Source: JAAYZK01 sp964535025
GTDB lineage: Bacteria; Planctomycetota; Phycisphaerae; SM23-33; FEN-1343
DNA: 14,359 nucleotides
NCBI GenBank assembly: GCA_964535025.1
Contig: CAZHRW010000242.1
Span: 1-14,359, forward strand
Direction of reading: 5' to 3'
Shown here: in pieces, positions 7,094 to 13,282 of the stretch
How positions within the stretch are numbered: position 1 is the stretch's first letter
Layout of the letters: each line of letters opens with the position of its first letter
The notes under the pieces: generated by a model
The model's input: only the letters and a program-made list of their open reading frames with translations
What the model was told of the DNA's origin: nothing
Database searches by the model: none
Made by a program: the position numbers and the translations under genes

Positions 7094-8023
7094 ATGGCCA
7101 AAGTATCGAACACCGTCGCCGATGGGGTGCTCTACGTGCTGGTGCGCGTCGCGGGCATGTTCGTCCGGATGCTGCCCGTGAGGGTCGTTTACGCGCTGGG
7201 GCGGGCCGCCGGGACGCTGGCGTTTCACGTCAGCGGCCGCCACCGGCGGCGGGCCGTCGAGCACATCGCCGCCGCCATGGGCGACTGGCCGGCGGCGCGG
7301 GTGCGCCAGGTGGCGTTGGAGGCGATGCAGTCGGCCGTCCTGCTGGCGGTCGAAACGCTCGTCATGGACCGCCGGCTCAGCGCCCGCCGGTTCGCCGACC
7401 ACCTGTGCTTCGCCAATCCCGAGGGTTTGCTGCGGCACCTGCTGATGTCGGACCAAGGCGCGATCCTGCTGACGGGCCACTTCGGCAACTGGGAGGTCGG
7501 CGGCTACGCTCTGGCCGCGCTGGGCTTTCCCGTCGCGGCGGTCGCACGGCCGCTGGATAACCGCTACCTCGACCGCTACCTCCGGTCCCTCCGCCAGTCC
7601 GAGGGATTGCGGATCGTCGACAAGCGGGGCGCCGCGGCCGTCGTCGACGACGTGCTCAGCCGCGGCGGGGTCGTCGGCTTCATCGCCGACCAGGACGCCG
7701 GGCCCCGCGGGGTGTTCGTCGACTTCTTCGGTCGTCCGGCCAGCACGTTCCGATCCATCGCCCTGCTGGCCATCCGCTACGAGATCCCCATCTTCGTCAC
7801 CTACGCCCGGCGGCTCGACGACACCTTCCGCTTCGAGCTCGGCGTCGCCGCCGCCATCACCCCCGACCAGTGGGCCGCCCGCGAGGGGCCCGTGCACTGG
7901 ATCACCCAGACCTATACCCGCCACATCGAGCAGCTCGTCCGCGACTGCCCCGGGCAGTACTTCGGCTGGCTCCACCGGCGATGGAAACACCGCCCCGGCC
8001 GCAGGCGGGCACGGCGGCGATAG
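7094..8023 (+). CDS. LpxL/LpxM-like lysophospholipid or lipid A acyltransferase
   Basis: 309 aa from the ATG at 7094, matching the roughly 300-aa length of LpxL/HtrB enzymes. GGAGGT at 7074-7079 is 14 nt upstream, a little far. The family transfers an acyl chain to lipid A precursors or other membrane lipids at the inner membrane. Visible signatures: a hydrophobic N-terminal anchor (11-46), the catalytic HFGNWE box (His129 to Glu134), the ADQDAGPRGVFVDFFG block (198-213), and the C-terminal QYFGWLHRRWK motif near 289-299, followed by an Arg-rich tail. These four blocks in this order are typical of bacterial lipid A acyltransferases. Whether the acceptor is lipid A or another envelope lipid cannot be told from sequence. 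The gene is divergent from the exoribonuclease, and its 3' end is overlapped by the gene on the other strand. Confidence 0.9.
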   Translation: MAKVSNTVADGVLYVLVRVAGMFVRMLPVRVVYALGRAAGTLAFHVSGRHRRRAVEHIAAAMGDWPAARVRQVALEAMQSAVLLAVETLVMDRRLSARRFADHLCFANPEGLLRHLLMSDQGAILLTGHFGNWEVGGYALAALGFPVAAVARPLDNRYLDRYLRSLRQSEGLRIVDKRGAAAVVDDVLSRGGVVGFIADQDAGPRGVFVDFFGRPASTFRSIALLAIRYEIPIFVTYARRLDDTFRFELGVAAAITPDQWAAREGPVHWITQTYTRHIEQLVRDCPGQYFGWLHRRWKHRPGRRRARRR

Positions 8024-8423
8024 GCAGGCGCACGCCGATCGCGGCAGGACGGCCGGGAGGCGAGCGGGCGACCGTCGCGGTCGCCGACCACAGCCCCATC
8101 CCGCCCGGCGGACCGGGGCCGGGATGCAGCCCTGTCGGCTCGCCGGCGTGGCCCCGTGCGAGCCAGCCGACGCCGCCCCGCCGGACCCATCGGCCCGGCG
8201 ACGCCCCGGCCGTCGCGGTCCACTGCCCCAGCCCCCCCGGAACCCGGACGGCCTGCGGGAGCAGCGCATCGAGCGAACCCGGCCAGGGCGCGGGCAGGAA
8301 CGGCGTCAGCACGTGACACAGCGCCCATCCGGCCAGCGCGGCCGCGCCCAGCAGGCACCGGATGAGATGCATCACCGCCTGCACCCATCGTCCCATCATC
8401 CACGTCGTCGTTGATCCGACCAT
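7902..8423 (-). CDS. Possible small membrane protein, 173 aa
   Basis: The ATG at 8423 is preceded by a clean AGGAG with 7-nt spacing, the best start signal in the gap between the acyltransferase and the HTH gene. The frame has high GC3 for most of its length, like the neighbours. Residues 15-42 form a probable membrane helix (LIRCLLGAAALAGWALCHVL), preceded by a Trp/Met-rich N-terminus. After about residue 47 the protein is Gly/Pro/Arg-rich with no recognised domain. The frame runs 122 bp into the acyltransferase gene on the opposite strand before its stop, and codon quality falls off in that overlap (CGA AGT ACT). So the C-terminus is doubtful. It could be a real short gene that lost its stop, or chance. 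I recognise no family. Confidence 0.45.
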   Translation of the reverse strand: MVGSTTTWMMGRWVQAVMHLIRCLLGAAALAGWALCHVLTPFLPAPWPGSLDALLPQAVRVPGGLGQWTATAGASPGRWVRRGGVGWLARGHAGEPTGLHPGPGPPGGMGLWSATATVARSPPGRPAAIGVRLPIAAVPACGRGGVSIAGGASRSTARGSRGRAARCGGYRSG

Positions 8424-8733
8424 GTGACGGCTCCTGTCGAGACTCAAACGGTTCGGGTCCGGCACCCCTCCGGCGATCCGTCGCCACGCGGGCCGCCGCG
8501 CCCGCCCCGTCCTCGCGGCCGCCCGCTCGCCCTGTTCATCGGGGCCGGCCGTCACCCGACGCGAGGAAAACCCCCGCCCTGCAACGCGTGATGCATTCCT
8601 GACAGGACGACGCGGCGGACGGTGGACGCCGGCCGGCGCGACGCGTGTGAACAGTTTGACTCACCTGAAACACCCGGCACGGACGATAGACATGATCAGG
8701 TCCCAATCCGGCGTCCACCGTCGAGGGTTGGCT
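8424..8733. other. 310-bp gap without a convincing gene
   Basis: This very GC-rich stretch separates the start of the small minus-strand protein from the start of the HTH gene, so it should hold two divergent promoters. I see TTGACT at 8656-8661 on the plus strand, but no -10 box at a normal distance (GATAGA lies 23 nt on). No strong inverted repeat was noted. An in-frame ATG at 8647 would extend the HTH protein by 29 residues but lacks a ribosome site. Confidence 0.4.
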
Positions 8734-9162
8734 ATGGATACACCGAAACTGTTGCGCGTCTCCGAGGTCGCCAAGGTGTTCAACGTCTCGCGGCCCACCG
8801 TGTACCGGATGGTCAAGGCCGGGCAACTCGAGGCCTACTCGATCGCCGGGTCGGTGCGGATCCCCGCCCAGGCCGTCCGCCGCTACCTCGAAGCCAACCA
8901 GGTCGCCCCCGCCCGCGCGCCCATCGCGGTCCCCGCCCGCGGTGCGGCCGGCGGGCCGCCGACGGCGGGCCCGCAGGGCTGCTACGTCTCCGCCGCCGCC
9001 GAGAAGGCCGCCGATCGCCAGGCGTGGCAGATCGCCCGCAAGATGGCCCTCAAGCTCGTCCCCGCCGACGCCACCGACGCGCAATGGGACGCCGCCCTGC
9101 AGACGGCCTACAGGACGGCGCGTGCGAAGATCGAGGCCAAGCTCGCCCAGGCCAAGGCCTGA
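8734..9162 (+). CDS. Small helix-turn-helix protein (excisionase-family domain)
   Basis: 142 aa from the ATG at 8734, which has GAGGG with a 6-nt spacer. Residues 6-54 are an excisionase/MerR-like helix-turn-helix domain (LLRVSEVAKVFNVSRPTVYR, then MVKAGQLEAY and a wing VRIPAQAVRRYL). A flexible Ala/Pro/Gly linker (about 56-82) leads to a helical Ala/Lys-rich tail (86-142) of unknown role. HTH_17 proteins serve as phage or transposon excision factors, but in planctomycetes many are stand-alone regulators. No integrase, recombinase or phage gene lies in the window, so a regulatory role is more likely. That is inference. The target is unknown. Confidence 0.85.
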   Translation: MDTPKLLRVSEVAKVFNVSRPTVYRMVKAGQLEAYSIAGSVRIPAQAVRRYLEANQVAPARAPIAVPARGAAGGPPTAGPQGCYVSAAAEKAADRQAWQIARKMALKLVPADATDAQWDAALQTAYRTARAKIEAKLAQAKA

Positions 9163-9272
9163 AGCGCCCGGGGGCCCCACGACGGCCGGAGGATGTCCCC
9201 GACGGCCCGCCCACGCCGTCTCAGGATCAGGGCGCACCGGCGGGCGGACATCGGATATCAGCCGTCCGACCG

Positions 9273-9345
9273 GAACTCTCAGATGTCAGATTTGAAATCT
9301 GAAATATCTCAAATCTCAAATCTGAGATCTGAAATTTGAGATCCG
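9273..9345. repeat. AT-rich TCAAATCT/AGATTTGA repeat patch
   Basis: A 73-bp block of low GC in high-GC surroundings, made of direct and inverted copies of an 8-nt unit like TCAAATCT. Positions 9287-9301 form CAGATTT-G-AAATCTG (perfect 7-bp arms), and 9308-9340 is close to a palindrome centred near 9324. It lies between convergent genes, 11 bp past the stop of the SIS gene (9357) and about 110 bp past the HTH gene stop, so it could serve as a bidirectional 3'-end structure. It resembles the patch at the start of the window in style, not in sequence. Confidence 0.75.
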
Positions 9346-9356
9346 AGCCCGCGGCC

Positions 9357-10376
9357 TCAGCCGGTGAACTCGTTGCCGACCTTCCGGGCGCGCTCGGCCT
9401 TGTCGAGGTTGATGCCGAGGGCGAGTCCGATCTCGACCAGGAGGTTCCAGCCGGCGGCGAGGAAGACGTAGGGGTTCATCTCGCCGGCGTCGGGCACGAC
9501 GATCGTCTCCAGGCCGTCGATCTTCTCGGTGGCGATCGCCACGACCGTCAGCCCCACGCCCTTGACCAGCACGTCGACGAACTTGCCCACCTCCTCGCGG
9601 ATCGGGTCGACGACGAAGACGACGTCCGAGGCGTCCATGATCTCCTCGATCCCGTGGACCGCGTAGGTGCCTTCGAGGAAGTCGGACCGCTTGCGGGTGA
9701 TCTCGTTGGTCTTGAGCGTCAGCTCCTCGGCGACGCCGTCGTTGTACCCGGCGAAGTAGATCGTCCCGGCGGCGGCGGCCTTCTTGACGACGTCGGCCGA
9801 AATCGCCACCGACAGGGCCTCGGCGAGCCTGGCGTCCAGGCCGGCCAGGTCCGCGGCCATGTCCCGCCCGGCGACGTGGGAGACGATCGACTGGTAGAGC
9901 ATCGCCTGCTCGGCGACGCTCTTGGTCGCCGCGACCGCTTTCTCCCAGCCGCACGTCAGGACGAAGGTCGAGGCGGTGTTCGCCTCCAGGACCGTGTCGG
10001 CGTTGGCCGTCAGGCCGTACACGTGCTTGTGACCGGCGTCCTTGAGGGCCTTGGCCAGGACGACGACCTCCTGCGTTCGCCCGGAGTTCGACGCCAGCAG
10101 CGTGGCGAAGCGGCTCAGGTCGTACGTCGCCGCCTGGCGGGAGCCGTCCGTGGCCACCTGCAGGTCCAGCCCCCAGGTGAGGGCCTTGCGGCGGGCGTTC
10201 TTGGCCGGGAAGATCCGGCTGGACCCTTCGCCGGTCATCATGACCCGCCCCACCTTGGCGATGGCCTTGGCGACGTCGGCGGTGCGGGCGGGGTCGAACG
10301 CCTTGGCGACGTCGACCGTCTCGGTCATCTCGCGGCAGAGGGCGAACCGGGTGTATCGGGCGTCTTTCGTGTTCAT
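9357..10376 (-). CDS. Double SIS-domain sugar-phosphate isomerase/deaminase-like protein
   Basis: 339 aa from the ATG at 10376, which has GGAAGGA with a 7-nt spacer. Two SIS domains are visible: residues 43-165 with the phosphosugar-binding pieces MMTGEGSSRIF (46-56) and SNSGRTQE (96-103), and residues 200-320 with YFAGYNDGVAEELTLKTNEI (207-226) and LEGTYAVHG (234-242). The latter corresponds to the KLKEIS and GELKHGP region of the isomerase half of glucosamine-6-phosphate synthase. There is no glutaminase domain, so it is closer in layout to AgaS or FrlB-type aldose-ketose isomerase/deaminases. The exact substrate cannot be read from sequence. It lies 22 bp downstream of the phosphofructokinase gene on the same strand, which suggests an operon that feeds or draws on fructose 6-phosphate. 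Confidence 0.9.
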   Translation of the reverse strand: MNTKDARYTRFALCREMTETVDVAKAFDPARTADVAKAIAKVGRVMMTGEGSSRIFPAKNARRKALTWGLDLQVATDGSRQAATYDLSRFATLLASNSGRTQEVVVLAKALKDAGHKHVYGLTANADTVLEANTASTFVLTCGWEKAVAATKSVAEQAMLYQSIVSHVAGRDMAADLAGLDARLAEALSVAISADVVKKAAAAGTIYFAGYNDGVAEELTLKTNEITRKRSDFLEGTYAVHGIEEIMDASDVVFVVDPIREEVGKFVDVLVKGVGLTVVAIATEKIDGLETIVVPDAGEMNPYVFLAAGWNLLVEIGLALGINLDKAERARKVGNEFTG

Positions 10377-10398
10377 GGCATGATCCTTCCGTGGCGCC

Positions 10399-11610
10399 TC
10401 AGCGGGTCGCCGGTTTGTATTTCCTGTATTTGAGGGCGGCATACCTCGGCAACTTGCCCACCAGCGGCCGTGCGTAGTCGAAGAAGGCCTCGGTGGGGAA
10501 GTTGCCGGCGTCATTGATGTACGCGTCGGGCATCGGCTTGGCCCGCACCGCGACATCGGCCAGCGGCGCGGTGCCCGTGGTGCAGGCGTAGGGATCGTTG
10601 GCGGTGCGGACCAGCGTCACCATCACGCCGGTCTGGCCCCGGGCGGCCAGGTCGACCGCGGCCCGCCCGCACAGGTAGGCCTCCTGGAGGTCGGTCGTCG
10701 TCGCCCGGTCGATCGCGGCCATGCACAGCGATTCGGTGATCTGGAACTCCCCCCGCCAGCCGAACGCGTCGGCGATCATCCGGTGGAGGTTCAGCCCCAC
10801 CGACGAGCCGCCCATGGCGCCGTACTCGACGTTGGCGAATTTGTCGGTGGTCCGGCTGGCCGACACGGGCGTGCCGTCGGCGTACTTGAGCCCCTCGCCG
10901 CAGGCGATGGCGACGAACCCGTGCGTTCGGTAGACGGCCTCGACGTCGGCGAGGAAGCGGTCGGCGTCGAAGACGCGTTCGGGCAGGTAGGTCAGGTGCG
11001 GCGGGTCGGCCTTGGTGCGTTTGGCCAGGGCCGCCGCGGCGGTCAGCCAGCCGGCGTCGCGGCCGATGGACTGGTAGATCACGAACTGGTCGACCTTCTG
11101 CATGTCCCGCGCCAGCCGTCCGGCCTGCTGGGCGCTGAGGGCGACGTACCTGGCCGCGCTGCCGTAGCCGGGCGTGTGGTCCGTGCCGTACAGGTCGTTG
11201 TCGACCGTCTTGGGCACGCCGATCCCGCACAATGCGTACCCTTGCTCGGCGGCGTAGGCGGTGACGCGGTGGATCGTGTCCATCGTGTCGTTGCCGCCGA
11301 TCATGAACAGGGTGCGGATATCGAACCGCCGGAGCGTCTGGAGGATCACCGGCAGGTCGGCGTCGGTGACTTTGTGGCGCGACGAGCCCAGCGCCGACGA
11401 CGGGGTCCGCCGCAGGGCGGCGATCGTCCGGGCCGATTCGGCCGTCAGGTCGACGACGTCGCCGGCCATGAACCCCTCGATCCCCCACCGCATGCCCAGC
11501 ACCGCCGGGATGTCCGCCACATCACGCGCCGCCTCGACGATCCCGGCCAGCGAACTGTTGATCACGCTGGTGGGCCCCCCGGATTGACCGACAATGGCGT
11601 TACCTCTCAC
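10399..11610 (-). CDS. 6-phosphofructokinase, probably pyrophosphate-dependent
   Basis: 403 aa. The start is GTG at 11610, with GGAGAGGAG about 10 nt upstream. It phosphorylates fructose 6-phosphate to the 1,6-bisphosphate in glycolysis. If PPi-dependent the step is reversible. Motifs: GQSGGPTSVIN (8-18), RWGIEGF (41-47), MIGGNDTMDT (103-112), and GVPKTVDNDL (131-140), with Asp137 as the catalytic base. Lys in PKTVDND and GGND in place of GGDG are the known hallmarks of PPi-using members, so ATP is unlikely as donor, though this is by motif only. The length fits the roughly 400-aa single-chain PPi forms, not the 320-aa bacterial ATP enzyme. It is first gene of a pair with the SIS protein. Confidence 0.93.
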   Translation of the reverse strand: MRGNAIVGQSGGPTSVINSSLAGIVEAARDVADIPAVLGMRWGIEGFMAGDVVDLTAESARTIAALRRTPSSALGSSRHKVTDADLPVILQTLRRFDIRTLFMIGGNDTMDTIHRVTAYAAEQGYALCGIGVPKTVDNDLYGTDHTPGYGSAARYVALSAQQAGRLARDMQKVDQFVIYQSIGRDAGWLTAAAALAKRTKADPPHLTYLPERVFDADRFLADVEAVYRTHGFVAIACGEGLKYADGTPVSASRTTDKFANVEYGAMGGSSVGLNLHRMIADAFGWRGEFQITESLCMAAIDRATTTDLQEAYLCGRAAVDLAARGQTGVMVTLVRTANDPYACTTGTAPLADVAVRAKPMPDAYINDAGNFPTEAFFDYARPLVGKLPRYAALKYRKYKPATR

Positions 11611-11630
11611 TGGTGTACTGCTCCTCTCCG

Positions 11631-11658
11631 CCCGGCGCTGCGTTGACGCCGCGCCGGG
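11631..11658. promoter_or_regulatory. Strong hairpin in the divergent gap of the PFK and GATase1-like genes
   Basis: CCCGGCGCTGCG (11631-11642), loop TTGA, and CGCCGCGCCGGG (11647-11658) make a 12-bp stem with one T/C mismatch. It lies about 5 nt upstream of the GGAGAGGAG ribosome site of the phosphofructokinase on the minus strand, and 20 nt before the ATG of the plus-strand gene. It could be a protein-binding operator or, in RNA, a stem next to the PFK ribosome site. Confidence 0.6.
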
Positions 11659-11677
11659 CCTCCACTACGCTGTGGCC

Positions 11678-12436
11678 ATGACACCCGCATCCGACATCCT
11701 CTACGCCGGCGACACGACCCTCACCACCGCCGCCGCCTACCTGGGCGGCGTGATGACCCACGCGGACCTCGCGTTCGACTACCTCGCGAGCGATGAACCC
11801 ATCGCATCGCGCCTGGCCGACAGGGCGTACGGCTTATACATTCTCAGCGACTACCCTGTCAACAACCTCCGCCCCGGCGACGCCGACGCCGTCGCCGACG
11901 CCGTGCGGGACGGGGCGGGGCTGCTGATGATCGGCGGGTGGGAATCGTTCCACGGGCGGGCGGGCGAGTACCACCGCTCGCGCCTCGCCGAGGTCCTGCC
12001 GGTGACGATGCTCGACGCCGACGACCGCGTCAATGCCGCCACCTGCTGCGTGATCGAACCGGCCGCCGACCATCCCATCCTCGACGGCCTGCCCTGGCAG
12101 GTCCCGCCGACGATCGGCGGCTACAACCGCCTCGCCGCCCGCGACGACGCCGAGACGATCCTCCGCGCCCGCCACCTCGAGGTCACCGTCGACGCCGGGC
12201 GCTACCGCTTCGCCGTCGGCGACGCCGCCCCGCTGCTGGTGCTCGGCCGTCACGGCCGCGGGCGGACCGCGGCGCTGGCCACGGACGTCGCCCCCCACTG
12301 GGTGGGCGGCTTCGTCGACTGGGGCACGCCCCGCGTCGCCGCCCAGGCCCCCGGCGGCGGCGAGGTCGAGGTCGGCTGCCACTACGCCGCGTTCTTCGCC
12401 CGCCTGGTGCGGTGGACGCTGGGGCGGCCGGCTTAG
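11678..12436 (+). CDS. GATase1-like protein (DUF1355/ThuA-type fold), cytoplasmic
   Basis: 252 aa from the ATG at 11678. An in-frame GTG at 11672 is also possible, and no clear Shine-Dalgarno supports either. There is no signal peptide. The fold resembles class I glutamine amidotransferase-like proteins of the PF07090 kind: strand LYILSDYP (53-60), nucleophile-elbow region GGLLMIGGWESFHG (about 80-93), HPILDGLPW (132-140), and a late LLVLGRHGRGRTAALATD strand. The usual catalytic Cys is absent from the elbow (GGWESF), so it is unlikely to be an amidotransferase. It more likely binds or modifies a small molecule, perhaps a sugar. It is divergent from the PFK gene across 67 bp and ends in a shared stop-codon overlap with the convergent VCBS gene. 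The family assignment is from memory. Confidence 0.75.
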   Translation: MTPASDILYAGDTTLTTAAAYLGGVMTHADLAFDYLASDEPIASRLADRAYGLYILSDYPVNNLRPGDADAVADAVRDGAGLLMIGGWESFHGRAGEYHRSRLAEVLPVTMLDADDRVNAATCCVIEPAADHPILDGLPWQVPPTIGGYNRLAARDDAETILRARHLEVTVDAGRYRFAVGDAAPLLVLGRHGRGRTAALATDVAPHWVGGFVDWGTPRVAAQAPGGGEVEVGCHYAAFFARLVRWTLGRPA

Positions 12437-13141
12437 TGTCCCCCGTCGTTGAAGTACACGTGCACGTGCCACTTCTCGTCGCCGTGCAGGGGCTTGCCGA
12501 CGATGTCGAGCACCCCGCGGCCGCGCATGTCGGCCAACGCGGCGTCGTGGATACCGGTGCCCTCGTCGATCACGTGCGGGGTGAAGCGGCCGCCGCCCTC
12601 GTTGGCCAGGAGGATCAGCCGCGGCGGGCGGACGTAGCTGTCGGTCTTGGTGGCCACGCCGACCTCCCCGCAGACCAGGTCGACCCGCCCGCTGCCGCAC
12701 ACGTCGCCGGCCTGCAGGGAGTGGGCGTCGTGCAGCCTCTCCAGCAGGATGTGCTCGGTCCACGGCGCGGTGATCTCGTCGCCGGGCTTGAACCAGGCCA
12801 GTTTGCCGCCCTGGGTCTTGCCGTACACGCACGGATCGCCCTCGGCCAGGATGATCTCGTTAGCGCCGTCGCCGTCGACGTCGGCGATGGCGACCTTCGT
12901 GGTGATGTACCCGCCGGCGAACCTGTGGCCCTCCCAGCGGCCGTCGATGAGCTTGTACCAGTGCGTCCCGCACACCACCTCGTTAAGCCCGTCACCGTCG
13001 ACGTCGCCGACGGCCAGCCCCTCCTCCGGCTGGACCTTCTCCGTGCCGTCGGCCTTGACGAACAGCTCGCCGCGGCCGGCGGCGATGAGTTCGAGGCCCG
13101 GCCAGGGCGTCACCGTCGGATCGGCGGGAAAGGGGACGCAT
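12433..13141 (-). CDS. VCBS/FG-GAP-like protein with a probable frameshift at its start
   Basis: The body frame runs to TAA at 12433-12435 and holds four Asp-rich loops: DVDGDGLNEV, DVDGDGANEI, and degenerate DVCGSGRVDL and DMRGRGVLDI. It is probably a short propeller-type protein. The only good start, ATG at 13141 with AGGAGG and 8-nt spacing, is in another frame. Removing one C from the CCCC at 13135-13132 joins the two and yields a 235-aa product beginning MRPFPADPTVTPWPGLELI. Without a frameshift, the frame could start at GTG 13113 (no ribosome site, 226 aa) or at ATG 13209, which would add residues of poor coding quality. No signal peptide is seen in any version, unlike the first VCBS gene. 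It lies downstream of the DUF1080 gene on the same strand. Confidence 0.75.
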
Positions 13142-13192
13142 GTTGGAATCCTCCTGCAAGTCGGGAACCATGGGGAAGGCAAAAGTACGGTA

Positions 13193-13202
13193 TTGCATGC
13201 AA
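13193..13202. promoter_or_regulatory. Perfect 10-bp palindrome upstream of the VCBS-like gene
   Basis: TTGCATGCAA lies about 52 bp before the ATG at 13141, and a second GCATG follows at 13206-13210. A perfect even palindrome in a 141-bp intergenic gap is compatible with a repressor operator. No matching regulator gene is in the window. Confidence 0.35.
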
Positions 13203-13217
13203 GAAGCATGAATCGAG

Positions 13218-13253
13218 CACGGGCACGTGCATCTTGACAGCAGCGTGCCCGTG
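13218..13253. promoter_or_regulatory. 10-bp stem-loop 3' of the DUF1080 gene
   Basis: CACGGGCACG (13218-13227) and CGTGCCCGTG (13244-13253) are perfect inverse complements with a 16-nt loop. It starts 30 bp past the stop of the minus-strand DUF1080 gene. No T-run follows in that direction, so it is not a classical intrinsic terminator. It may stabilise the 3' end or separate the two genes. Confidence 0.6.
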
Positions 13254-13282
13254 GGGACGATTCCGGATGACAGCAATGCGAA

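Noticed and set aside
5364..7181. 605-codon plus-strand frame spanning the repeat and the exoribonuclease
   Set aside because: It reads through the inverted repeat and opposite a clearly conserved HD-domain gene. It is an effect of high GC.
6935..8269. 444-codon minus-strand frame across the acyltransferase
   Set aside because: It is antisense to a gene with all four acyltransferase blocks. It has no domain of its own.
8734..9345. Integrated mobile element around the excisionase-like gene
   Set aside because: No integrase, attachment-site duplication or transposase was seen. The HTH domain alone is not enough.
13157..13209. N-terminal extension of the second VCBS-like gene from the ATG at 13209, with an LLAC that hints at a lipobox
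   Set aside because: Too few residues precede the Cys for a lipoprotein signal. There is no ribosome site, and the stretch covers the palindrome and the AGGAGG site used by the ATG at 13141.
13218..13253. Rho-independent terminator for the DUF1080 gene
   Set aside because: The stem is strong, but no T-run follows on the minus strand, so only a stem-loop is claimed.
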